Assembly (NCBI GenBank): GCA_949502235.1 | Contig: CATBDC010000040.1 | Location: forward strand, 1 to 41,034 | Direction of reading: 5' to 3' | Source of the DNA: an uncultured Lachnospiraceae bacterium | GTDB lineage: Bacteria > Bacillota > Clostridia > Lachnospirales > Lachnospiraceae | DNA length: 41,034 nt | Part shown: positions 23,850 through 31,424 of the stretch, in pieces | Layout of the letters: the number at the start of each line of letters is the position of its first letter | How positions within the stretch are numbered: the first letter of the stretch is position 1 | The notes under the pieces: generated by a model | The model's input: only the letters and a program-made list of their open reading frames with translations | Database searches by the model: none | What the model was told of the DNA's origin: nothing | Made by a program: the position numbers and the translations under genes

Positions 23850-24311
23850 TTATATGCACATGGCCAGAATTTTCTTCGCATACACGTCCCATTCCTGCTC
23901 CAGTGTCTTATCCATGGTAAAGGAGTTCGTGGAAACTCCGGTTACGCACTGCAGATTACTTCCGTCATACCGGAAGTTGAGATACAGCCCCTGTATCTCA
24001 TCAGGCCGGAAGGAAAGTCCCCGTTCAGACAGAAAGGAGCTGAAATTCTCTTTTGAAAGGGAAAGAATAAGCCTGAAATTAAGGGGCGTGCGTTTTCCTT
24101 TGATAACTGAAAGAAAAAAATCCTGTACCTCCTTCCAGGAGGAATATTCTCCTTCCGGCTTCTCGTCAAAAAATTCCTTATGTATACGTCCGTCAATATG
24201 GAACTTATTAAAGGTGGTGACCTCTCCTTCGATAAAAGAATACTGGTGAAATGTTGGTTTCAGAAGCAGATGTGCCATGCAGATTTTTGCGCTTAGATCT
24301 ATTACAGTCAT
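23850..24311 (-). CDS. DUF5721-type protein of unknown function
   Basis: The 153-residue soluble protein has the pattern I associate with DUF5721: a short N-terminal helix, FIEGEVTTFNKFHIDGRIHKEFF, SSWKEVQDFFLSVIKGKRTPLNFRLIL, LSKENFSSFL, GLYLNFRYDGSNLQCVTG and the closing STNSFTMDKTLEQEWD. The family is common in Lachnospiraceae and has no known activity. ATG 24311 (complement) has GAGGAG at good spacing. It is convergent with htpG, separated by the palindrome, and divergent from the MBOAT gene across a 220-bp AT-rich gap. Confidence 0.8.
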   Translation of the reverse strand: MTVIDLSAKICMAHLLLKPTFHQYSFIEGEVTTFNKFHIDGRIHKEFFDEKPEGEYSSWKEVQDFFLSVIKGKRTPLNFRLILSLSKENFSSFLSERGLSFRPDEIQGLYLNFRYDGSNLQCVTGVSTNSFTMDKTLEQEWDVYAKKILAMCI

Positions 24312-24464
24312 AAAGTCTCCTCGTTATCTATTTTTGTATTCTTAACAAAAATATAATTCTTGCTCTTTCGTTTAAGTATATAAAATTCTACATTAGAGTT
24401 CAAGCTGATATTATATTTTTTTCTACTTGGTACCGTAAAAAATGTCGAATTTCGGAGAATATGT

Positions 24465-24493
24465 TTGAATAATGTGTGAAAATGTATTACACT
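24465..24493 (+). promoter_or_regulatory. Possible promoter of the first O-acylation cassette
   Basis: TTGAAT (24465-24470), 17 bp, TACACT (24488-24493) is the best sigma-A-like match in the 220-bp gap between the divergent DUF5721-type and MBOAT genes. The -10 box is poor. Nothing else with a clear function is visible in this gap. Confidence 0.4.
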
Positions 24494-24531
24494 GATTTAT
24501 ATTAGGCTTTGTTGTTTTGGAGGAGAGAGTT

Positions 24532-25968
24532 TTGGTTTTTTCGAGTCTTTTATTTGTCTTTTTATTTTTTGCAGTGACAATGCTTGTCTATTGCCTGATG
24601 GATTCGCTGCAGAAGAAGAATATTGTACTTTTGGCGGCCTCGCTGGTTTTTTATGCGTGGGGAGGTCCGAGATACCTGGTGCTTCTTCTTATTATGTGTT
24701 TCATCAGCTGGATTTCGGCAATTTTTATAGATGAAAACAGGGATAACCCCCTTGTGAAAAAGGTGGGGATGATTGCCGGAGTCGGTTTGCAGCTTGGTCT
24801 TCTGGGCTACTTTAAATATGCCGGATTTCTTCTTGGCAATCTTCAGAAGATTACAGGGTTTCCTGAAAAGCTGCCGGAAATTGTGCTGCCCATCGGGATT
24901 TCCTTTTATACCTTCCAGCTTATTTCCTATGTGATTGACGTGTACTGGGGAAATGTAAGAGCCCAGAGAGAGTACTGGCTTGTGCTGCTTTATGCCGGCC
25001 TGTTTTTCCAGTGTATTGCAGGGCCTATTGTCCGCTATAAGGATGTGGCAGACGAGATCGTAAAAAGAAGGACAAAGCTTTCAGAGGTGGGTGCGGGAAT
25101 CAACCGTTTTACCATCGGGCTTGTGAAAAAGGCTGTATTCGCAAATTCCTGCGCACAGATAGCGGATACATTTCTTCCGCCCACTCTTGAGGCTTTAAAG
25201 GGAATACCGGCGGCGGGCATCTGGCTGGGCGTACTGATGTATATGCTGCAGATTTATCTGGATTTTTCGGCGTATTCGGACATGGCTATCGGTATGGGAT
25301 TGATGACAGGATTCCATTTTAAAGAGAATTTCAATTATCCTTATATTGCCGATTCTGTGACAGAATTCTGGAGACGCTGGCATATTTCTTTAAGCACATT
25401 TTTCAGGGATTATATATACATCCCCCTTGGAGGCAACCGGAAGGGAAAGAGAAGAACAATGCTGAATCTGTTTGTTGTGTGGGCGCTCACAGGGCTCTGG
25501 CATGGCGCAAACTGGAATTTTGTATTTTGGGGCTTGTTTTATTATCTGTTCCTTGTGATTGAAAAGAACGGATTTTTTGATAAGCTGAAAACACTTCCAA
25601 AGGCAGTGGGACATATTTATACGCTGGCAGTGGTATATTTCGGGTGGATTCTTTTTAAATTCAGTGATATGTCTTATCTGGGGCATGTCCTTTTGGGCAT
25701 GTTCGGCCTTAATAAAAACGGCTTTACGAATATGGAAGTAAGGGTGGTATTCCAGAATAATATTTTCTTTATCATTGCGGCTATAGCAGCCTGCACGCCG
25801 CTTTTAAAGGACGCATACCATCAGGTGAGAAAAAAATTCGGCAGGCTTCCGGCCGTAAGCTATATTTATGCGGCAATTGAAGTGGCAGGTCCGGTAATGC
25901 TTGTTCTGCTGGCAACAATGGCGCTTGTAGGGAACAGCTATAACCCGTTTTTATATTTTCAGTTTTAG
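24532..25968 (+). CDS. MBOAT-family O-acyltransferase (first copy)
   Basis: The protein has 478 residues with about 11 TM helices. Family marks: VFSSLLFVFLFFAVTMLVYC (typical opening), LVFYAWGGPRYL, LPIGISFYTFQLISYVIDVY, YLDFSAYSDMAIG, FWRRWHISLSTFFRDYIYIP and the membrane catalytic histidine in ALTGLWHGANWNF. DltB/AlgI/PatA-type MBOAT proteins pass an acyl group (usually acetyl) from a cytoplasmic donor across the membrane to a partner that modifies a surface glycan. The start is TTG 24532, because GGAGGAGAG (24519-24527) lies just before it. A TTG at 24517 overlaps that site and would add five residues absent from relatives. It is followed after 11 bp by its probable DHHW partner. Confidence 0.92.
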   Translation: MVFSSLLFVFLFFAVTMLVYCLMDSLQKKNIVLLAASLVFYAWGGPRYLVLLLIMCFISWISAIFIDENRDNPLVKKVGMIAGVGLQLGLLGYFKYAGFLLGNLQKITGFPEKLPEIVLPIGISFYTFQLISYVIDVYWGNVRAQREYWLVLLYAGLFFQCIAGPIVRYKDVADEIVKRRTKLSEVGAGINRFTIGLVKKAVFANSCAQIADTFLPPTLEALKGIPAAGIWLGVLMYMLQIYLDFSAYSDMAIGMGLMTGFHFKENFNYPYIADSVTEFWRRWHISLSTFFRDYIYIPLGGNRKGKRRTMLNLFVVWALTGLWHGANWNFVFWGLFYYLFLVIEKNGFFDKLKTLPKAVGHIYTLAVVYFGWILFKFSDMSYLGHVLLGMFGLNKNGFTNMEVRVVFQNNIFFIIAAIAACTPLLKDAYHQVRKKFGRLPAVSYIYAAIEVAGPVMLVLLATMALVGNSYNPFLYFQF

Positions 25969-25979
25969 GAGAAAGGCTT

Positions 25980-27293
25980 ATGAAACGAAAGAAAAAGGTC
26001 AGAAAATATATAAGATTAAAAATTTACGCATTTGCAGGGATCATTTTTTTCTTTGCCCTCATAGCATTAATCATTCCCCTGCGTCCGAAGGAATCGGCTG
26101 TTGAGAAGCGGAAGCTGGAAAAATTTCCGAAGCCAACGCTGGAAACGCTTTGGAACGGTGAGTTTTTTGAAGGGGTGAATCTGTGGTATGCGGATACATT
26201 TCCCCTGCGTGACCGTCTGATTTCAGGAAATATGAAGATTCATTCAGCATACGGCATGCAGAAAAACCAAATTTACGGAAGTACCCAGGCCCTTGCGAGT
26301 GTTCCGGATGAAAAGGATAAAGCAGAAAAAGAGGAAGAAAAGTCCCAGGATAAGAAGCTTAAAGACGGTAAGAAGCAGCGGGAAATTACACAGGTTCAGG
26401 AGCAGTTCGGAGCAGTCTATCTGGCGGAGGACACGGCATTTAACCTGTTTGGCTTTGATAAGGCTGCAGCAGATGAATATGCGGAAGCTGTGAATACGCT
26501 GGCGGGTAAGGTGGAGAAAGAGGTTAAGGTTTATGACCTGATTGTACCTATCAGCAGCGGCATTTATCTGGATGCAAAGCTTCAGAAGGAATTAGGAAGC
26601 GCAGATCAGAAAGAGGCAATCCAGTATATTTATGATAAGCTGGATGGTAAGGTGGCCGCGGTAGATGTATTCGCCACCCTGGAAAACCACAATGACGAAT
26701 ATCTGTATTTCAGGAGCGACCACCACTGGACAGCCCTGGCGGCATATTATGCGTACTGTGAGTTTATGGATCTGAAGAAGATAGAGCCGACTCCTCTTGA
26801 CAAATACCAGACCATGACATTTGACGGCTTTTTAGGAACCATGTATTCTTATTGCGATCAGGCTCCGGCCTTAGGAAATAATCCTGATACCGTTACTGCC
26901 TATATTCCCCTTTCCACAAATGAGATGCAGTATCAGGATGTGAATGGGAATACGGTGGATTATGAGATCATTGCGGATGTAACGGACTGGAATGAGTCTT
27001 CAAAATATAACTGCTTTATAGGAGGCGATGAGCCCCTTGCATGGATTCATAATCCGGCCCTTACTGACGGGAGCGCCTGTCTGGTGGTGAAGGAATCCTA
27101 TGGAAACGCTTTTGTTCCGTTTCTGGTTGATCATTATGAATATGTTTATGTAGTGGATTACCGCTATTACCCATCGGGTTTAACAGGCCTGATTAAGGAA
27201 AAGGGAATTAAGGACGTGTTGTTTCTTAATAATGTAATGGCAGCATCAACGGGCTCTCTGGTTTCCAATGTTACGGAGATTGTAAATTACTAG
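25980..27293 (+). CDS. DHHW-family (AlgJ/AlgX-like) surface acetyltransferase partner of the MBOAT
   Basis: The protein has 437 residues. One N-terminal TM helix (about 10-32) anchors it outside the membrane. The extracytoplasmic part has the SGNH-like AlgJ/AlgX pattern: ADTFPLRDRLISGN, a Lys/Glu-rich insertion near 103-130, DLIVPISSGIYLD, the name-giving motif D247-H-H-W250 in YFRSDHHWTALAAYYAY, and the nucleophile S373 in VVKESYGNAFVPFL. The Asp, His and Ser of the catalytic triad are thus all present. Family knowledge: such proteins receive acetyl groups from an MBOAT partner and O-acetylate exported polysaccharide. It pairs with the gene 11 bp upstream. Confidence 0.9.
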   Translation: MKRKKKVRKYIRLKIYAFAGIIFFFALIALIIPLRPKESAVEKRKLEKFPKPTLETLWNGEFFEGVNLWYADTFPLRDRLISGNMKIHSAYGMQKNQIYGSTQALASVPDEKDKAEKEEEKSQDKKLKDGKKQREITQVQEQFGAVYLAEDTAFNLFGFDKAAADEYAEAVNTLAGKVEKEVKVYDLIVPISSGIYLDAKLQKELGSADQKEAIQYIYDKLDGKVAAVDVFATLENHNDEYLYFRSDHHWTALAAYYAYCEFMDLKKIEPTPLDKYQTMTFDGFLGTMYSYCDQAPALGNNPDTVTAYIPLSTNEMQYQDVNGNTVDYEIIADVTDWNESSKYNCFIGGDEPLAWIHNPALTDGSACLVVKESYGNAFVPFLVDHYEYVYVVDYRYYPSGLTGLIKEKGIKDVLFLNNVMAASTGSLVSNVTEIVNY

Positions 27294-27294
27294 G

Positions 27295-27344
27295 AATAGT
27301 TACGATTCACGGCCTGGAAGGCCGTAAATCGTAACTATTTTTTT
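27295..27344 (+). terminator. Intrinsic terminator after the first O-acylation cassette
   Basis: A stem of 20 positions (27295-27314 with 27320-27339, one C-A mismatch at 27308/27326) and a 5-nt loop TGGAA are followed by a run of seven T (27338-27344). The hairpin begins two bases after the stop codon. Its T-run merges into the -35 box of the next promoter. Confidence 0.92.
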
Positions 27345-27371
27345 GACTTCTGGGACAAGAGATAGTATAAT
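27343..27371 (+). promoter_or_regulatory. Strong sigma-A promoter for the second O-acylation block
   Basis: TTGACT (27343-27348), 17 bp, TATAAT (27366-27371), about 40 bp before the ATG at 27412. The -35 box overlaps the last two T of the upstream terminator, an extremely compact boundary. The promoter probably serves everything to the hairpin at 34869. Confidence 0.85.
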
Positions 27372-27411
27372 TAATAAATATGTCTGTTATATCATAATTG
27401 GAGATATTTAT

Positions 27412-28194
27412 ATGAAGAGAAGAAAACACTTTGCAGGAGAAGACCGTGTACTGCGTTTTGCAGTTCTTATGATGGCAGCCCTGCTTATAACCGGGACTGC
27501 TATTGTTGGATTAAGGATGAATAATCTGCGGGTGGATTCCTCCCAAGGGGAGGAAAAGCTTAGGGAGCTTGGTGAAAAAGACGCCGGAGAGATAGATGCC
27601 AGGATAAGGGCTCTTGAAGAAGAGGAAGAAAGAATCCTTGAGGAACGAAGGAATCAGACCATAGAAGAAAGATTTGCCGGCTGCCTTATTCTGGGTGATG
27701 CCGTCTGCCAGGGCTTTTCCGAATATGGATATCTGGATGCAGGGCTCTTAAGTACCGGACAGAATTTATGCGTGACTTCTGCAGATGTGACAGGTCTTAC
27801 GGATATGATTCTTCAGGCTGTTTCAGACGAGCCGCTAAAGCTTTTTCTCGTGCTTGGGATGGGGGATATTGAGACAGGGAATGAAGAGAGAGAGGCCTTT
27901 TTGGGAGGATATGAGGAGATACTTAACAGGCTTAAGGAAGGCCTTCCGGACTGCGGGATTTATGTAAACAGCATCCTGCCTGCAAGCCAGGCTGCCGTTG
28001 CAGAGAATGAGAGCTATGCACGGATACCGGAATATAATGAGGAGCTTTCGAGGCTGTGCGAAGATATGCAGGTTTCATTTATTGATAATTCCAGGCTTGT
28101 AAAGGAAGAGCACTATGAGGAAGATGGTGTTCACATGACAGCGGCATTTTATTCAGAATGGCTTTCCTATATGGCAGAACAGTCAGAGCTGTAA
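27412..28194 (+). CDS. Membrane-anchored SGNH-hydrolase-like protein lacking key catalytic residues
   Basis: The protein has 260 residues: one N-terminal TM helix (about 17-36), an acidic coiled-coil stalk (RIRALEEEEERILEERRNQ), then an SGNH-fold domain. Block I reads ILGDAVCQGFSEYG, so the usual GDS serine is A97. Block III reads LVLGMGDIETG, where the usual Asn is G151. Block V keeps D238 and H241 in EDGVHMTAAFY. With Ser and Asn gone, esterase activity is unlikely; a glycan-binding or assembly role is more plausible. ATG 27412 has TTGGAG upstream; earlier in-frame starts lie inside the promoter. It stands between two MBOAT/DHHW-type cassettes and is probably part of the second. The loss of residues is read directly from the bases. 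Confidence 0.8.
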   Translation: MKRRKHFAGEDRVLRFAVLMMAALLITGTAIVGLRMNNLRVDSSQGEEKLRELGEKDAGEIDARIRALEEEEERILEERRNQTIEERFAGCLILGDAVCQGFSEYGYLDAGLLSTGQNLCVTSADVTGLTDMILQAVSDEPLKLFLVLGMGDIETGNEEREAFLGGYEEILNRLKEGLPDCGIYVNSILPASQAAVAENESYARIPEYNEELSRLCEDMQVSFIDNSRLVKEEHYEEDGVHMTAAFYSEWLSYMAEQSEL

Positions 28195-28240
28195 AGGTTC
28201 GGCATACTATATAATATTTTAAATAGAAGGAAAAAATATT

Positions 28241-29605
28241 ATGCTATTTAGCAGTACAGTATTTTTATTTACATTCTTACCTCTTTTTTTGATCGTGTAT
28301 TACCTTGTTCCGGGAGTATTAAAGAATATCGTGATTCTTGCCGGGAGCCTGATTTTTTATGCATGGGATGAGCCGCTATGTATTCTTCCTATGGCGGCTA
28401 TTGTTTTATTTAATTATCTAAGCGCACTTCTTATCGGGAAGAATCTAAAGGATAAGAAAGGAGCACGGAGAAGACTGATATTCAATATTGCAGGGAATTT
28501 GTTTTTCCTGATTTTTCTAAGATACGGAGAAGCATATTATGGAGCTTTTGGTCTTGTATTTCCCATGGGGGTTTCTTTTTTGACACTTCAAATGCTTTCT
28601 TATTCCATTGATGTTTACAGGAAGAGTGTAAAGGCGGAGACAAGGTTAACGGATTTTGCGTCCTTTGCCTTTATGTTTCCGCGCCTGATAGCAGGACCGG
28701 TTGTCCGGTATAAGGATATAAAGGGACAGTTTGTCTCAAGGAGGGTAACTCTTGAAGCTCTGGGAGAGGGAGCCCTTCTCTTTATCCGGGGACTTGCAAA
28801 AAGAGTTCTCCTTGCAGGCGAGGCGGGCCTGATTTTCGACAAGGTTTCCTCTATGCCCTCCGGACAGGTTTCTGTCTTAACAGCCTGGCTTGGATGCGCG
28901 GCATTTGCGTTTCAGATCTATTACGGTTTTGGAGGATATTCTGATATGGCCCTGGGTCTGGGCAGAATGTTGGGGTTCCGTCTGAAAAATAACTTTGCTT
29001 ACCCTTATGTGGCAAAAAGTGTGTCAGAGTTCTGGCAGAGGTGGCATATTTCCCTAAGATTATGGTTCCGGGATTATATTTATCTGCCCCTTGGCGGGAA
29101 AAAGGCTGGATATCCGCGCAATATCATGATTATCTGGCTGCTTGCAGCCTTGTGGCATGGTGCGTCATGGAATTTTCTCATGTGGGGGATGTACTGCGCG
29201 CTTTTGTTTCTATGTGAAAATTATGTGTGGAAAGGTCTTCTAAAAAAAATGCCCTCGGGGCTTGGCCGTCTGTACTGTTTTATATTAGTGATGGCGGGCT
29301 GGGTATTTTTCTTTTCCCCATCGCCGGGAAAAGCCTTTCATTATCTGGGGCTTATGGCGGGAATTGGAGGAAACGGGCTTGCAGACGGACGGGGGCTTTA
29401 TCTGCTTGTGTCAAACGGCTTTATGTGGCTTGTGTTTATTTTCGGCGCCGGCCCCCTTGTCCATAGGGTGTACGAGCGTATTATATATGAAGGAAGACGG
29501 GTAAAAACAGGGATAAACTGCACTGTATACAGCATTTTGCTTTTCTTATCTGTTGCTTATCTTATGACAGAGCCCTATATGAGTCTGCTTCATATCAAAT
29601 TTTAG
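28241..29605 (+). CDS. MBOAT-family O-acyltransferase (second copy)
   Basis: The 454-residue multi-pass protein is a paralogue of the one at 24532: LFSSTVFLFTFLPLFLIVYY, LIFYAWDEPLC, FPMGVSFLTLQMLSYSIDVY, GFGGYSDMALGLG, FWQRWHISLRLWFRDYIYLP and the catalytic histidine region LAALWHGASWNF. Both conserved His sites are kept, so it is probably an active transmembrane acyl-transfer protein. AGAAGGA (28225-28231) serves ATG 28241. It lies 46 bp after the SGNH-like gene and 9 bp before a DHHW-like gene that has lost its catalytic His, so its acceptor enzyme may be elsewhere, possibly the intact partner at 25980. Confidence 0.92.
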   Translation: MLFSSTVFLFTFLPLFLIVYYLVPGVLKNIVILAGSLIFYAWDEPLCILPMAAIVLFNYLSALLIGKNLKDKKGARRRLIFNIAGNLFFLIFLRYGEAYYGAFGLVFPMGVSFLTLQMLSYSIDVYRKSVKAETRLTDFASFAFMFPRLIAGPVVRYKDIKGQFVSRRVTLEALGEGALLFIRGLAKRVLLAGEAGLIFDKVSSMPSGQVSVLTAWLGCAAFAFQIYYGFGGYSDMALGLGRMLGFRLKNNFAYPYVAKSVSEFWQRWHISLRLWFRDYIYLPLGGKKAGYPRNIMIIWLLAALWHGASWNFLMWGMYCALLFLCENYVWKGLLKKMPSGLGRLYCFILVMAGWVFFFSPSPGKAFHYLGLMAGIGGNGLADGRGLYLLVSNGFMWLVFIFGAGPLVHRVYERIIYEGRRVKTGINCTVYSILLFLSVAYLMTEPYMSLLHIKF

Positions 29606-29614
29606 GAGAGTATT

Positions 29615-30700
29615 ATGGTTCAGAATAAATTGGGCAGGAAAAAGAAGAAAAGAGGGCACACACAGGGCAGGCGTGCGGCGGCTCTTATGTTTGCGGGTAT
29701 TATTGCGGCCGTGGGACTTTTAAATCTGGCTGTGAAAGGAAAGCTATTTTCCCAAACAGGATTTTTTATGACTGTAAGGGCAGGCTCCGGCTTTTTGACA
29801 GGGAAACAGGAATCTAACGGTGTTTTTAATGGAAAGGACAGCTATCTGCTTCAGGATATTGCGGTGCCGGATGAGAAAGAGCTTACCGGCAGGCTTGAGG
29901 CCATGAAGGAGCTTCGCAGGGCTTATCCGGAGATTCCCTTTTATATGATGCTTGTGCCGGACGCGGCGAATATATTGTCTGACAAGCTTCCGTCTCTTGC
30001 GGTAACAGCGAATCAGCGGGAACAATTTCAGGAGATACAAAAAAAGCTTAAGGATGATTTTGTGTGGGTGGATGTCCAGGCTGTGCTTGAAAAGCATAAG
30101 GATGAGGACATTTATTATCACACAGACAGCCGCTGGACCACTCTCGGGGCTTATTATGGGTATCAGCAGCTTATGAAGGATATGGAGACTGATATTTCAG
30201 AGGCGCCAGAGCTAAAGTCTTATGCAGTGACAGGAAATTTTAAGGGGAATCTATCCTTCAGGAGCGGTTACGGGAGCGGCTACCGTGAGCCCATATATAT
30301 ATACAGCGCGAAAAATCCAGATGAGGATGTCGATACGGTTATAAATTATGCAGCAGAGGACAGGAAGACGGCAGCGCCCTATGACAGCAGGAGCCTTAAA
30401 GGAGAAGAAAAATACAATGTGTTTTTCGGCGGAGATTTTCCTGTGATGGATATCCGGACAACCGCCGATTCTACGGAACGGCTTCTTATTATAAAGGATT
30501 CCTTCGCAAACTGTCTGATTCCATTTCTCACACCCTTTTACCGTGAGATCGTAGTCATTGATCCTTCTATTTATGAGGGAACTATTGCGCAGGTTATGGA
30601 AGAGTACCGTATTACAGGTGTATTATTTTTATATGGTGGAAATACTTTTATGGAAGATAGTAGTATCAGCGGAGTGTTAACAGATGGTAAGACTGAATAA
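29615..30700 (+). CDS. AlgJ/DHHW-like membrane-anchored protein with altered motif (DSRW)
   Basis: The protein has 361 residues: a very basic N-terminus (KLGRKKKKRGHTQGRRAAA), one TM helix (about 22-42) and an extracytoplasmic AlgJ-like domain. It aligns in layout with the protein at 25980: VPDAANILSDKLP, then YYHTDSRWTTLGAYYGY, then IIKDSFANCLIPFL. The DHHW motif is D171-S-R-W174 here, so the catalytic histidine position is Arg173. The Asp and the nucleophile S296 remain. It may be inactive or use another base. AGGAG lies 9 nt before ATG 29615. Its 3' end overlaps rluF by 17 bp. Confidence 0.82.
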   Translation: MVQNKLGRKKKKRGHTQGRRAAALMFAGIIAAVGLLNLAVKGKLFSQTGFFMTVRAGSGFLTGKQESNGVFNGKDSYLLQDIAVPDEKELTGRLEAMKELRRAYPEIPFYMMLVPDAANILSDKLPSLAVTANQREQFQEIQKKLKDDFVWVDVQAVLEKHKDEDIYYHTDSRWTTLGAYYGYQQLMKDMETDISEAPELKSYAVTGNFKGNLSFRSGYGSGYREPIYIYSAKNPDEDVDTVINYAAEDRKTAAPYDSRSLKGEEKYNVFFGGDFPVMDIRTTADSTERLLIIKDSFANCLIPFLTPFYREIVVIDPSIYEGTIAQVMEEYRITGVLFLYGGNTFMEDSSISGVLTDGKTE

Positions 30701-31424
30701 ATATTTAAGTGAGGCCGGCGTCTGCTCCAGAAGAGAGGCAGACCGCCTGATTAAAAGCGGAAAAGTGACCGTGGACGGCCGGAAGGCAGAGCCCGGCACA
30801 CAGGTGGAGGAAGGCCAGACCGTACGTGTGGGTAAAAAGGAGATTGAAAGCCGGAGAGAAAAGGTTGTGCTTGCAGTGAATAAGCCTGTCGGCATTATCT
30901 GTACGGAGGATATGCGCATAAAGCATAATATCATCCGTTTTTTAAACTATCCGGTGCGCATAACCTACGCAGGAAGGCTTGATAAGGATTCAGAGGGCCT
31001 TCTTCTTATGACAAATGACGGTGATCTGATTAACCGGATGATGCGCGCAAGATATGCCCATGAAAAGGAATATAAGGTAACGGTAAATAAAGAGCTTACA
31101 GAGGATTTCCTGCGGAAAATGGCCGAAGGCGTGCATATCAGGGATAAGGAAAAGGGGCTTGATGAGGTTACAAGGCCATGTAAGACAGAAAAAATCGGGA
31201 AATATACATTTTCCGTCACACTGACACAGGGCCTTAACAGGCAGATACGGCGCATGTGCGAGGCGCTGGGCTATAAGGTGGAAAGACTTGTAAGAGTACG
31301 GATTATGAACATTAAGCTTGGAGCATTAAAACCGGGAGAATACCGGAAAATAACGGGACAGGAGTTAAAGGGATTATATGAATGTGCAGAAACAAAGAAT
31401 GAAGGAATTAGTAGAGATTCTTAA
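30684..31424 (+). CDS. rluF: 23S rRNA pseudouridine synthase, RluF-like
   Basis: The protein has 246 residues. The N-terminal S4 RNA-binding domain (VRLNKYLSEAGVCSRREADR and SGKVTVDGRKA) is followed by the RsuA/RluB/RluF catalytic domain: LAVNKPVGIICT, the catalytic Asp in YAGRLDKDSEGLLLMTNDG, EKEYKVTVNK and LTQGLNRQIRRMCEALGYKV. It isomerises a uridine in rRNA. The NKPVG/NYPVRI spacing and LTQGLNRQIRRMCE fit RluF better than RsuA, but the exact target base is not certain. It overlaps the upstream gene by 17 bp and ligA by 47 bp, so expression is tied to the second O-acylation cassette. Confidence 0.88.
   Translation: MVRLNKYLSEAGVCSRREADRLIKSGKVTVDGRKAEPGTQVEEGQTVRVGKKEIESRREKVVLAVNKPVGIICTEDMRIKHNIIRFLNYPVRITYAGRLDKDSEGLLLMTNDGDLINRMMRARYAHEKEYKVTVNKELTEDFLRKMAEGVHIRDKEKGLDEVTRPCKTEKIGKYTFSVTLTQGLNRQIRRMCEALGYKVERLVRVRIMNIKLGALKPGEYRKITGQELKGLYECAETKNEGISRDS

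Noticed and set aside
24517-24531. TTG 24517 as start of the first MBOAT gene
   Set aside because: It overlaps the GGAGGAGAG ribosome site that serves TTG 24532, and relatives begin at the VFSSL segment.
26293-26493. A very basic 66-codon frame inside the DHHW gene
   Set aside because: It is an out-of-frame reading of a Lys/Glu-rich insertion and has no independent signals.
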